DNA of 64,000 bases from Mesorhizobium sp. WSM4306 (GCF_007003975.1 NZ_VFTC01000024.1:1-64000); one strand, 5' to 3'. Positions 52,315 through 60,333 are shown, counted from the stretch's first letter. The notes: generated by a model not told the origin, from the sequence alone. Numbers and translations are program-made.

Positions 52315-52455
52315 GATGTATCGATATTCAGGTGAGGCCGGCCTGCGAGCGCCGGTTTCTTGCGCTTCCGGTGCTCACGTACTTCAGTACGCTCCGCTCC
52401 GGTTCTCAGAAACCGCCGCTCTCGGCGCGGCCTGACCTGAATCTCGACACATCCT
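52313..52455. repeat. Long imperfect inverted repeat overlapping the PhyH stop codon
   Basis: The 27-base end at 52313-52339 matches the complement of 52429-52455 with three mismatches. The inner part (ACGTACTTCAGTACGCTCCGC) forms further stems. The whole resembles a long cruciform or transcript hairpin. The left end begins within the TAG of the PhyH gene, so it could end that transcript; it also lies just after the rsmB gene on the other strand. Confidence 0.85.
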
Positions 52456-52472
52456 GGGCGACGCGTTGCACC

Positions 52473-53852
52473 CTAAGCGACACGCCGCATGCGGGCGGCG
52501 AAGAAGCCGTCCAGGCCGGAAATCCCCGGCGAACCTAGGTCGAAATCGGCTGGTGTGGTGCGCAGCGTGCCCTGGCTGGTCAGGAAAGCATCGATGCCGT
52601 CGATCTCGCCCGGCTGCAATGGATCGTTGGCGATGGTTTTGTTGCCGGCCAGAAAGACGCGGTAAAGATCTTCGCCTTCGATCGGGTCGAGCGAGCAGTT
52701 GGAAAAAACAATCCGACCGCCCGGTTTGACCAAGGTGACGGCGCGGGCGAGCAGCCTTGCCTGCAGGTCGGCAAGCTTTTCGACATCGGCCATGGTCTTG
52801 GTCCACGGTACGTCGGGATGCCGCCGCACCGTGCCGGTGGAAGAGCAGGGGGCGTCGAGCAGGACGGCGTCGAAAAGCTCCGCCGGCTGGTACTTCAGCA
52901 GATCGGCCTGGACGATGTCCGCCGACAGGCCGAGCCGTTCGAGGTTCTGCGTCAGTCGCGCCAGGCGGTTCTTCGAGGTGTCGACGGCGGTGACTTTTGC
53001 GCCGGCCAGGATCAACTGGGCGGTCTTGCCGCCCGGTGCGGCGCAGAGGTCGGCGACGCGCAATCCTTTGACATCGCCGAACAGCCGTGCCGGAAAACTG
53101 GCCGCGGCATCCTGAACCCACCAGGCGCCATCCTCGAAGCCGGGCAGTTCGGTGACGGAGGCGCTGAGCTTTTCCACCCGGATCGTGCCGGTCGGCAGCA
53201 CGATGCCACCGAGCTTTTCGGCCCACAGTTCGGGATCGGCCTTGACGGTGAAGTCGACCGGAGCCTCCACCCGGTGAGCAGCGAGAATCTGCTTCGTCTT
53301 GTCGGCGCCATAGGCGGCCTTCAGCCTATCCGAGAACCACTTTGGCGCTTCGTCGGTGGCGGCGAGGGCTGCCGGCAGTTCGGTTTCCTTGGCGCGTGCC
53401 AACGTGCGCAGCACGCCGTTGACGAGGCCGGAAAAGCGCTGCGTGCGGGGATCGGATTTTGCGTGGGTCACGGCAAGGTCGACGGCGGCGCTGTCAGGAA
53501 TGTCGAGGAACAGGATTTGCGCCGCCGCGACATGCAATAGGTGCGACAGAGCCGTGGCGTTCGGTGGCAGCGGCTTTTCCAACCGGCGGGCGAGGAGCCC
53601 GGCAATGGTCATGCGGTAGCGCAGCGCGGTCACCAGTATGGCGCGCACCAGGCCGCGATCGCGCATATCGAGCGCCTTGTATTGCGGGTGGCCGTTCTCA
53701 TGGTCGGTCAGCCCGTCGAGTGGTGTCCTGGCATCGATGACGGCGGCCAGCAGCCGCGCCGCCGCCTTGCGCGCGGCGAGGCCGGCGAACGGTTCGTCGG
53801 AGCTGGTTTCGCGATTGCCTGAATGTGCGGGCCGGCCTCTGGCTTCGCTCAC
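52473..53852 (-). CDS. rsmB: 16S rRNA (cytosine967-C5)-methyltransferase RsmB-like
   Basis: About 459 residues from a GTG at 53852 that overlaps the htpX stop as GTGA. The N-terminal NusB-like RNA-binding domain (about 15-145) is followed by the SAM-dependent methyltransferase with LCAAPGGKTAQL, the catalytic-cysteine motif DAPCSSTGTVRRHPD, and FSNCSLDP. It methylates 16S rRNA C967. The frame extends upstream inside htpX, but the GTGA coupling makes 53852 the likely start. Order rsmB / heparinase / purH is conserved in relatives, but here an AraC/PhyH pair lies between rsmB and the heparinase gene. Confidence 0.93.
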   Translation of the reverse strand: MSEARGRPAHSGNRETSSDEPFAGLAARKAAARLLAAVIDARTPLDGLTDHENGHPQYKALDMRDRGLVRAILVTALRYRMTIAGLLARRLEKPLPPNATALSHLLHVAAAQILFLDIPDSAAVDLAVTHAKSDPRTQRFSGLVNGVLRTLARAKETELPAALAATDEAPKWFSDRLKAAYGADKTKQILAAHRVEAPVDFTVKADPELWAEKLGGIVLPTGTIRVEKLSASVTELPGFEDGAWWVQDAAASFPARLFGDVKGLRVADLCAAPGGKTAQLILAGAKVTAVDTSKNRLARLTQNLERLGLSADIVQADLLKYQPAELFDAVLLDAPCSSTGTVRRHPDVPWTKTMADVEKLADLQARLLARAVTLVKPGGRIVFSNCSLDPIEGEDLYRVFLAGNKTIANDPLQPGEIDGIDAFLTSQGTLRTTPADFDLGSPGISGLDGFFAARMRRVA

Positions 53853-54871
53853 GACCACGGACCTTTGGGTCCGGTCGGGTTGCGGCCCCACGGGTTGGGC
53901 TTTGGCTGTTCCGGTTCGGCCGGCGGCTCGGGCTGCGCCGGCCTGCCCCATGGACCTTGGCCATCGGCCTGCAGTTCTTCGGTGGGCACGGGCGCTTGGC
54001 GCGGCGCCGGCTGGTTGGTGCGGCCCGCCATGTCGCGCGCCATCGCCTGCAGCGCGGCGATGCGGTTGTCGGTGTTCGGGTGGGTCGAAAACAGGCTGTC
54101 CATGCGCTCGCCGTGCAAGGGATTGATGATGAAGAGATGCGCGGTCGCGGGGTTGCGCTCGGCATCCGGGTTGCGGATGCGTTCGGCGCCGCGAGCGATC
54201 TTGTCAAGCGCTGATGCCAGCCAAAGCGGATTTCCGACGATTTCAGCACCCCGCCGGTCGGCCTCGTACTCGCGCGTGCGGCTGACCGCCATCTGCACGA
54301 TCATGGCGGCAAAGGGCGCGACCAGCATCGCCACCAGCACGCCGACAAAGCCGAACGGATTGTTGTTGTCGCGGCTGCCGCCGAAGAAGAAGGCGAAATT
54401 GCCGAGCATCGAGATGGCGCCGGCGAGCGTCGCCACGATGGTCATGGTCAGCGTATCGCGGTGCTGGATGTGGGCGAGTTCATGCGCCATGACCGCCGCC
54501 ACCTCCTCATGCGAAAGACGCTCCAGCAGGCCGGTCGAGGCCGCGACGGCGGCGTTCTCGGGATTGCGGCCGGTGGCGAAGGCATTGGGCTGCGGGTTGT
54601 CGATCAGGTAGGTCTTCGGCATCGGCAGGCCGGCCTGCTTGGCAAGCGCCTCGACGATGGCGTAAAATTCGGGCGCGTTCCTGGCGTCGACCTCGACGGC
54701 ATGGTTCATCGACAACACCATCTTGTCGGCGTTCCAGTAGCTGAACAGGTTGGTGCCGGCGGCGACCAGGAAGGCGATCATCATGCCGCCGGTGCCGCCG
54801 ATCAGGAAGCCGACGCCCATGAACAGCGCCGTCATTGCGGCCAGAAGCATGGCGGTGCGTAGCGTGCTCAT
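53849..54871 (-). CDS. htpX: Zinc metalloprotease HtpX
   Basis: About 340 residues from the ATG at 54871 (GGAGCAG just upstream). Two hydrophobic segments at the N-terminus (about 5-45) and the catalytic HELAH motif at residues 130-134 (VMAHELAHIQHRD) define the HtpX family. It degrades misfolded inner-membrane proteins from the cytoplasmic face, working beside FtsH. A C-terminal extension rich in P, Q, E and G (about 290-340) is longer than in E. coli HtpX (293 residues). Its stop overlaps the start of rsmB. Confidence 0.95.
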   Translation of the reverse strand: MSTLRTAMLLAAMTALFMGVGFLIGGTGGMMIAFLVAAGTNLFSYWNADKMVLSMNHAVEVDARNAPEFYAIVEALAKQAGLPMPKTYLIDNPQPNAFATGRNPENAAVAASTGLLERLSHEEVAAVMAHELAHIQHRDTLTMTIVATLAGAISMLGNFAFFFGGSRDNNNPFGFVGVLVAMLVAPFAAMIVQMAVSRTREYEADRRGAEIVGNPLWLASALDKIARGAERIRNPDAERNPATAHLFIINPLHGERMDSLFSTHPNTDNRIAALQAMARDMAGRTNQPAPRQAPVPTEELQADGQGPWGRPAQPEPPAEPEQPKPNPWGRNPTGPKGPWS

Positions 54872-54976
54872 CGTCTGCTCCGTTTGCGGCCGCGGCAAAA
54901 AGGGGTCGATCCGGGTGTCATCATCGCTATATGATGGGAAACGCCGCCTCTCGTTTCAATCCGCCGGAACTATCGC

Positions 54977-55198
54977 ATGACCGACGAAACCAGCAAAGCC
55001 GACACCGATCCGTATGGCGCTGCGCCTCCGAAGGACCTGACACCCGCCGCCCGCCGCGCGCTGGCCGAGGCCAAGGCGCGCCGTGACGAGTATCGCCAGA
55101 AGGAAGCTGCGCTGCCGAAAGAGGTCGGCGGCCGCGGCGGCAAGGAACCCGGTCGCTACGGCGACTGGGAGGTCAAGGGCTTGGCTACGGATTTCTAG
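54977..55198 (+). CDS. DUF1674 / succinate dehydrogenase assembly factor 4-like protein
   Basis: A 73-residue protein ending in GGRGGKEPGRYGDWEVKGLATDF, the invariant tail of DUF1674 and of mitochondrial SDHAF4/Sdh8, which binds the flavinylated SdhA subunit. The N-terminal part is polar and likely disordered. It is divergent from htpX. No sdh genes lie in this window, so the link to succinate dehydrogenase comes only from the family. Confidence 0.92.
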   Translation: MTDETSKADTDPYGAAPPKDLTPAARRALAEAKARRDEYRQKEAALPKEVGGRGGKEPGRYGDWEVKGLATDF

Positions 55199-55215
55199 AG
55201 TTCGGGAACAAAGAG

Positions 55216-55326
55216 CTGAGGAAATGAAGAACTGAAGAACTGAAGAGTTGAAGAAAGGCGCATCGCGCACGATGGTTTCAGTTCCTCAGTTCCTCAGTTC
55301 CTCAGTTCCTCAGTTCCTCAATTCCT
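55216..55326. repeat. Inverted pair of 8-base tandem arrays
   Basis: Five units of CTGARGAA-type repeats at 55216-55255 face six units of CAGTTCCT at 55279-55326 (the last one CAATTCCT). The two arrays are reverse complements in register, so they form a hairpin of about 40 bases per arm with a 23-base gap. The structure lies between the convergent stops of the DUF1674 and HAD genes; the T of the HAD stop codon lies at its edge. Confidence 0.9.
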
Positions 55327-55991
55327 CAGGCCGCGCTGCGCTGCGGCTCCAAGGTCATCCAGCCACCGTCATCGACGGCGATGGCGACAGCGTCATAGCC
55401 GGCTATCGCGGTATGCTGCGTCGCCATCGGGTGCTGGTGGGTGGCGCTGATCACCATCACCGACGCTCCTGCCGTCTCGGCGGCTGCGATGCCTGCCGGG
55501 GCATCTTCGAAGACCAGGCAATCGCCTATATCGACGCCGAGCCGTTTTGCCGCGAGCAGGAAACAGTCGGGCGCCGGTTTGCCGTGCGAAACATCCTCGC
55601 CCGCGACCATCAAGGCCGGAACCGGGATGCCGGCCGCCTGCATGCGCAGCAGCGCCAGCGGGCGCGGCGCCGAAGTGACGATCGCCCAGCGCTCGGGCGG
55701 CAAAGCGTTGAGAAACGGCACGGCGCCGGCGATCGGAAGCACGCCTTCGACGTCATCCGACTCGGCCTGCAACAACACATGCGCCTCGTGGACCGGGTCG
55801 ACACCGGGAAGCGCCAGCCTGGTGATGGTCTCGACCGCGCGCACGCCGTGGATCGTCGGCAGGAAGGTTTCGACGTCGAGACCATGCCGACGCGCCCATG
55901 CCGCCCAGACCCGCTCGGCCGAAGCAATCGAATTGAGCACCGTGCCATCCATATCGAAGAGGAAGGCGGCGAATTTTCTGCCTGCAAACAT
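55326..55991 (-). CDS. HAD-superfamily sugar-phosphate phosphatase
   Basis: About 221 residues from the ATG at 55991, with GGAAAA upstream; the frame runs further back without homology. It has the HAD motif I F-L-F-D13-M-D15-G-T-V-L-N-S, motif II in WAIVTSAPR, and motif III/IV GKPAPDCFLLAAKRLGVDIGDCLVFEDAPAG. The cap type (C1) and sequence suggest a glycerol/sugar phosphatase of the DOG1/YfbT group. Substrate is not predictable. Confidence 0.9.
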   Translation of the reverse strand: MFAGRKFAAFLFDMDGTVLNSIASAERVWAAWARRHGLDVETFLPTIHGVRAVETITRLALPGVDPVHEAHVLLQAESDDVEGVLPIAGAVPFLNALPPERWAIVTSAPRPLALLRMQAAGIPVPALMVAGEDVSHGKPAPDCFLLAAKRLGVDIGDCLVFEDAPAGIAAAETAGASVMVISATHQHPMATQHTAIAGYDAVAIAVDDGGWMTLEPQRSAA

Positions 55992-56173
55992 AAGATTTTC
56001 CAACGGGGTCAGGGAGCGTTTCAGGAGGGTCAAAACATGTCGTTCGACGGTAACGTCGCCACGCCCGCCTGGGAAGGCGTGGGCGGTCCTTTTCGATAGT
56101 TCCAGGGAACCATGGTCCCGCTTCTGGCGTTTGAGCAAGACTGTTTTCCACGAGATCGACGGGGGGACTTGCG

Positions 56174-57043
56174 ATGCTGATCCGGCTTGGCTACGAAATC
56201 GCCATTGACTGTGTGGACGCCACGCCGGTCATCTCGCTGCTCGAGATCCATGCGGACCGGCAGGCCGACATCAAGCGGCAGACGCGCGTGCTGACCTCGC
56301 CTTCGGTGCCGAGCAAGGTCTATCACGACCTGTTCGGCAATGCCTGCCGCCGCTTTGTCGCGCCCGCCGGCAATTTCCGTATCCTCTACGACGCTGCCGT
56401 CGAGGACAGCGGTGAGCCCGACGAGGTCAACACGCTGGCCAGGGAAGTGCCGGTGTCGGAACTGCCGGACGATGTGCTCGGCTATCTCCTCGGCAGCCGC
56501 TATTGCGAGACCGACCATCTGGGTGGGCTGGCCTGGCAGCTTTTCGGCCATCTGCCGTCCGGCTGGGCGCGGGTGCAGGCGATTGTCGACTATGTCCATA
56601 ACCGGTTGTCCTTTGGCTATGGCTATGCCCGTCCGACGCGCACGGCCGCACAGGCGAATGAGGAGCGGGTCGGTGTCTGCCGCGACTTCGCCCATCTGGC
56701 GATTACGCTGTGCCGTTGCATGAACATCCCGGCCCGCTATGTGAACGGCTATCTCGGCGACATTGGCGTGCCGGTCGATCCGGCGCCGATGGATTTCTCG
56801 GCCTGGATGGAAGTCTACCTCGACGGCAAGTGGTACACGTTCGACCCCCGCCACAACACGCCCAGGATCGGCCGTGTCGTCATCGCGCGCGGCCGCGACG
56901 CCACGGATGTGCCGCTGCTGCACAGTTTTGGCCCGCATCGGCTCAGCCTGTTCAAGGTCTGGACCTACGAGCAGGAAGGCAAGCTGTTCAATCCGCCCTA
57001 TCACGGCGTCGACAAGACCGTCGGCGCGCACATGCTCGCGTAG
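56174..57043 (+). CDS. Transglutaminase-like protein with Ser at the usual His position
   Basis: A 289-residue protein of the bacterial transglutaminase-like (COG1305) group. An N-terminal beta domain (1-105) precedes the transglutaminase core. Cys169 sits in RVGVCRDFAHLAITLCR, as in the catalytic motif. In the next motif, DFSAWMEVYLDGKWYTFDPRHN, the residue before AW is Ser209, where relatives normally have the catalytic His; the later Asp (D224 region) is present. The protein may therefore be inactive, use another residue, or bind rather than cleave. GGGGGGAC upstream supports the ATG. It follows the divergent HAD gene. Confidence 0.85.
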   Translation: MLIRLGYEIAIDCVDATPVISLLEIHADRQADIKRQTRVLTSPSVPSKVYHDLFGNACRRFVAPAGNFRILYDAAVEDSGEPDEVNTLAREVPVSELPDDVLGYLLGSRYCETDHLGGLAWQLFGHLPSGWARVQAIVDYVHNRLSFGYGYARPTRTAAQANEERVGVCRDFAHLAITLCRCMNIPARYVNGYLGDIGVPVDPAPMDFSAWMEVYLDGKWYTFDPRHNTPRIGRVVIARGRDATDVPLLHSFGPHRLSLFKVWTYEQEGKLFNPPYHGVDKTVGAHMLA

Positions 57044-57148
57044 AGCGGTTCTTGGCCCGGATTCTGGTCCGCTTCGACACACTGCATCCTCCGGACATCT
57101 GTGCCGGATCGGGACCGGCATTCGGCACGCAGTGGATCATGGTAAGCG

Positions 57149-57162
57149 CTTCGTAAACGAAG
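57149..57162. promoter_or_regulatory. Palindrome CTTCGT-AA-ACGAAG before the TadG-like gene
   Basis: A 14-base dyad, CTTCGTAAACGAAG, lies in the 294-base gap between the transglutaminase-like and TadG-like genes, 176 bases before the latter's start. It may be an operator. Nothing else in the gap (57044-57337) is supported as a gene. Confidence 0.45.
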
Positions 57163-57337
57163 TCGCTTGCGTGAATTTCCGTTTACCGTCCGTTCACTTT
57201 GCTGCGATGCAGAACCCAGCAAAAACAATGGCTTGAATGATGGCCGGCTGCTTTCGCGGAGGCAACCGCGCGATCCGGCCGGAATCCTGCATCGGCCTTC
57301 CTGCGGCGACGAGGCCGAGGCGAGCGGAGGCTGAAGC

Positions 57338-58699
57338 ATGCGGAATTATGGGGATCTTGTTCACGCGGCGGGTGTTTTCACCAGGGATCGCAGTGGAAGT
57401 TTCGCGGTGTTGTTCGGCCTTGCCGCTTCGGTCCTGGCGCTCAGCGTCGGCTTTGCCGTCAACATCTCCCAGATTTACAACGCCAAATCGAGCCTGCAGG
57501 GCGTGGTCGATGCCGCCGTTACCTCCACGGCGCGCGACCTGACCACCGGGGTCATCAAGGAAGCCGATGCCAACAAGTCGGTGCAGGCCTTTCTCGACGC
57601 CAACAGCATGGCAGGCATCTTGCAGGCCGATCAGATCGTTCTCGACAAGCTGACCGTCGACAGGACCGCCAATACGGTCACGGCCGACGCCCACGTCGAT
57701 GTCGGGCTTTACTTTCCGCTGTTCAGCGTCGGCGACATGCAGCGTGTCGGTGCTTCCACCTCCGCGCTCTATTCCGACAAGACCATCGAGGTCTCGATGA
57801 TGCTGGACGTCACGGGCTCGATGGCTGGTCAGAAGATCAAGGATTTGAAGGCGGCGGCAAGCAATGCCGTCGATGCCTTCCTTGCCGGCCAGGACTTGTC
57901 CAAGCCGCGGGTGCGCGTCGCCATCGTGCCCTACGCCAATTCGGTCAATGCCGGCGCGCTTGCCGCCGGCAGCGTGTTTGTCGAAACCAAGTCCAGCCAG
58001 CGCAAACAGGCTCCGGCCAATGGCGACCCGCAAGCCGTCTCGGCATCGACGCGTCCGGACAATTGCGCCACCGAGCGCAAGGGCGCCAACCAGTATACGG
58101 ATGCCGGCCCCGATGTCGGCATGGTCAATCGCGACTATTTCCTGTCGGGCTTCGCGCAAAACACCAATACGGCGGCTTGCCCGGCCGCGGCGCTGATGCC
58201 GCTGACGGCCGACGCCAACGCGCTCAAGAGTGTGATCAAGAACTTTTCCGCTTCGGGCGGCACCGCCGGCCACATCGGCGTGCAGTGGGCCTGGTACATG
58301 CTGTCGGAAAACTGGGGCAGCGTGATGAAGGCGTCGCAGCGGCCGGCCAAAATGGACCTAAAGAAAGTCGCCAAATTCGCGATCCTGATGACCGACGGCG
58401 AGTTCAACCTGTCCTATTTCGACGCCAGCAGCGTGGATCAGGTCTACAACAACGCGGGCAAGGAACCGACCCGTACGGCAGCCAAGACCTTGTGCGGCGC
58501 GATGCGCAACAAGGGCATCGAGATCTTCACCATCGGCTTCGATCTCACCGAGCAGAACGCCAAGGCGACCTTGCAGGATTGCGCCAGCCCGGACACCGGC
58601 AGCATCAAGCATTTCTACCAGGTTGCCAGCGGCACTGAACTCAACGATGCCTTCCAGACCATTGCCCGCAACATCGAGAACCTGTCTTTGACCAAGTAG
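57338..58699 (+). CDS. TadG-like pilus-assembly/vWA protein
   Basis: A 453-residue protein. The N-terminal region has a single membrane helix (FAVLFGLAASVLALSVGFAVNISQIY, about 22-48), the TadE/TadG-type anchor, with the segment DRSGSFAVLF before it. The C-terminal half is a von Willebrand A domain with a complete metal site (SMMLDVTGSMAGQKI and DGEF). Proteins of this layout belong to Flp/Tad pili or Tad-like envelope machines, but no other tad gene is present here, so it is a stand-alone copy. GGAGG upstream supports the ATG. The stop is close to a hairpin at 58724-58757. Confidence 0.88.
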   Translation: MRNYGDLVHAAGVFTRDRSGSFAVLFGLAASVLALSVGFAVNISQIYNAKSSLQGVVDAAVTSTARDLTTGVIKEADANKSVQAFLDANSMAGILQADQIVLDKLTVDRTANTVTADAHVDVGLYFPLFSVGDMQRVGASTSALYSDKTIEVSMMLDVTGSMAGQKIKDLKAAASNAVDAFLAGQDLSKPRVRVAIVPYANSVNAGALAAGSVFVETKSSQRKQAPANGDPQAVSASTRPDNCATERKGANQYTDAGPDVGMVNRDYFLSGFAQNTNTAACPAAALMPLTADANALKSVIKNFSASGGTAGHIGVQWAWYMLSENWGSVMKASQRPAKMDLKKVAKFAILMTDGEFNLSYFDASSVDQVYNNAGKEPTRTAAKTLCGAMRNKGIEIFTIGFDLTEQNAKATLQDCASPDTGSIKHFYQVASGTELNDAFQTIARNIENLSLTK

Positions 58700-58723
58700 G
58701 GGTTCCGGTTGGCTCCAAAGGAA

Positions 58724-58757
58724 AAGGCCGCCGCTTCTTGACGAAGCCGGCGGCCTT
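58724..58757 (-). terminator. Rho-independent-type terminator for the minus-strand peptide gene
   Basis: AAGGCCGCCGCTTC pairs with GAAGC-C-GGCGGCCTT (one bulged base) across a 5-base loop. On the minus strand the stem is followed by TTTTCCTTT, the T-run of an intrinsic terminator. On the plus strand no T-run follows, so it primarily ends the leftward transcript of the small gene at 58823-58894; it could also help separate it from the TadG-like gene. Confidence 0.8.
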
Positions 58758-58788
58758 CCGTGTTTCCGTCCATGGCGCGGCCGATGGC

Positions 58789-58804
58789 GGTGACCGAAGT
58801 CACC
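58789..58804 (-). other. C(UUCG)G tetraloop hairpin in the small transcript
   Basis: On the minus strand GGTGAC-TTCG-GTCACC forms a six-pair stem with a UUCG loop closed by C-G, an exceptionally stable RNA hairpin. It lies between the stop of the 23-residue ORF and its terminator, so the 3' untranslated part of that message is structured. Confidence 0.75.
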
Positions 58805-58822
58805 CACCGCGCTTCTCGCGCC

Positions 58823-58894
58823 TTAACGGGAAGACTGCTTCCCGAAAGTGCAATCCGCTGAGGCCACGTTCTGGAAAACGAAATCACTCGACAT
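58823..58894 (-). CDS. Candidate 23-residue peptide gene with perfect Shine-Dalgarno leader
   Basis: An ATG frame of 23 codons on the minus strand. The peptide begins MSSDFVFQN, has one Cys near its centre (ADCTFG) and ends KQSSR; I do not recognise it. The ribosome binding site GAAAGGAGGTGATCC (58896-58910) is a full 15-base match to the complement of the 16S rRNA 3' tail, with 7 bases between GGAGG and ATG. Downstream come a UUCG hairpin and a T-run terminator, so a complete short transcription unit is visible. A 20-base near-palindrome lies upstream. The peptide could be a translated small protein, a leader or a modified-peptide precursor. No neighbouring maturation gene is seen; cfa is divergent and the TadG-like gene convergent. 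Confidence 0.7.
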   Translation of the reverse strand: MSSDFVFQNVASADCTFGKQSSR

Positions 58895-58921
58895 CGGATC
58901 ACCTCCTTTCGATTTGTTGAA

Positions 58922-58941
58922 CACACCATCATGATGGAGTG
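58922..58941. promoter_or_regulatory. 20-base near-palindrome upstream of the peptide gene
   Basis: CACACCATCATGATGGAGTG has a perfect 12-base core (CCATCATGATGG) and matching CAC/GTG ends with A-A in between. It lies 28 bases before the peptide ORF start and also in the gap before cfa. A regulator site is a plausible reading; a promoter could not be assigned with confidence. Confidence 0.5.
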
Positions 58942-59064
58942 CGTTGCAGCAAAAGACAAGATGCCGGTGTGAAATAGCCGGCGGCCGGCTTTTCCGGGCC
59001 GGGTTGCGATCGTCCGCCCAGCCGGGCAAACTCCCGCTGGGAGACCAGCATTCGGAGGAATGGC

Positions 59065-60333
59065 ATGGAAGCAGCCGAGAAGGCCGCGCGCATCGTTCGC
59101 ACGGTGATCGAAACGCTGAAGCCGGGTTTTGCGGTCAGGCTGTGGACCGGCGAGCGGATCGGTCCTGCCACCGGGCCGGTGCTCACCATCAACGACCAGG
59201 ACATCGTCTGGCAGGTGGTGAAGCGGCCGTCTTTGTCGACGCTGATCGAGATGTGGATTTCCAAGACGATCGACATCGAAGACGGGACGATTTTCGATTT
59301 CTACGCCCTGCCGTCGCAAGGCAAGCTCAGAACCAAGATCAAGTCGCTGCCGAAGCTGGCGATCCTGCGCGACCTGCCGGCGGTGCTGTTGTCACGCAGG
59401 CAGATGAGTGCGCGGACCGATCTGTCGGGGCGCAATCCCTATGTCAGCGGATCGAGCCAGGAAGCGATCCAGCATCACTACGACATTTCGAACGCCTTCT
59501 ACCGGCTCTTCCTTGACGAGCGCATGGTCTATAGCTGCGGCTATTTCACGGATTTCGCCAACGGCATCGACCAGGCGCAGGCCGACAAGCTCGACCATAT
59601 CTGCCGCAAACTCCGGCTGAAGCCGGGCGAAAAGCTGCTCGACATCGGCTGCGGCTGGGGCGCCATGCTGATCCATGCGGCAAAGAATTACGGCGTCGTC
59701 GGCCACGGCGTGTCGCTGTCGCAGGCGCAGACGGACCTCGCTCGCGAGCGTATCCGCGCCGAGGGGCTGGAAGACCGCATCACCATCGAGATCAAATCCT
59801 ATGCGGAGCTCGAAGGCAGCTTCGACAAGATATCCTCGATCGGCATGTTCGAGCATCTCGGGCTCGCCAACCACGCCACCTATTTCAAGACCGTCCATCG
59901 CCTGCTCAAGCCGGGCGGCATCTATCTGCACCACGCCATCACAAGGCGCAGCAAGGGCGATTTGAAGAAGACCCTGCGCAAGGGGCCGGAGTTCAAGGCG
60001 CTGCTCAAATACATTTTCCCCGGCGGCGAACTCGACACGATCGGCATGACGCTCGGCAATTTCGAGGCGCATGGCTTCCTGGTCTATGACGTCGAGAATT
60101 TGCGCGAACACTATGCGCGCACCTGCCGGCTGTGGGCCGAACGGCTGCAGGCCCGCTTCGACGAGGCGGTCGCCGAAGTCGGCGAGGCCAAGGCGCGGCT
60201 GTGGCTGCTCTATCTCACCGGCTGTTCGATCACCTTCGAGCGCGCCTCGGCACAGATTTTCCAGACCGTCGTCACCAAACGCGCGCGCGGCCCGAGCGGC
60301 CTGCCGCCGACACGGGCGGATCTGTATCGGTAG
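59065..60333 (+). CDS. cfa: Cyclopropane-fatty-acyl-phospholipid synthase family protein
   Basis: A 422-residue CFA synthase-type methyltransferase. The N-terminal domain (about 1-130) contacts the lipid. The SAM-binding domain follows with LLDIGCGWGAMLIHAAKNYGVVGHGVSLSQAQ and the GMFEHLG and LHHAITR motifs. Members add a methylene bridge to unsaturated acyl chains of phospholipids, or make other lipid methyl transfers. GGAGGAATGGC before the ATG is a strong ribosome binding site. Rhizobia commonly carry more than one CFA-type gene, so the exact product is uncertain. Confidence 0.92.
   Translation: MEAAEKAARIVRTVIETLKPGFAVRLWTGERIGPATGPVLTINDQDIVWQVVKRPSLSTLIEMWISKTIDIEDGTIFDFYALPSQGKLRTKIKSLPKLAILRDLPAVLLSRRQMSARTDLSGRNPYVSGSSQEAIQHHYDISNAFYRLFLDERMVYSCGYFTDFANGIDQAQADKLDHICRKLRLKPGEKLLDIGCGWGAMLIHAAKNYGVVGHGVSLSQAQTDLARERIRAEGLEDRITIEIKSYAELEGSFDKISSIGMFEHLGLANHATYFKTVHRLLKPGGIYLHHAITRRSKGDLKKTLRKGPEFKALLKYIFPGGELDTIGMTLGNFEAHGFLVYDVENLREHYARTCRLWAERLQARFDEAVAEVGEAKARLWLLYLTGCSITFERASAQIFQTVVTKRARGPSGLPPTRADLYR

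Noticed and set aside
55216..55326. Possible CRISPR array
   Set aside because: The units are 8 bases long with no spacers and are arranged as an inverted pair; no cas gene is present anywhere in the window.
58896..58910. Fragment of a 16S rRNA gene 3' end on the plus strand (GGATCACCTCCTTTC)
   Set aside because: Bases just upstream do not match the 16S 3' region, so the match is limited to the anti-SD complement; in the minus-strand direction it is correctly spaced for an ATG.
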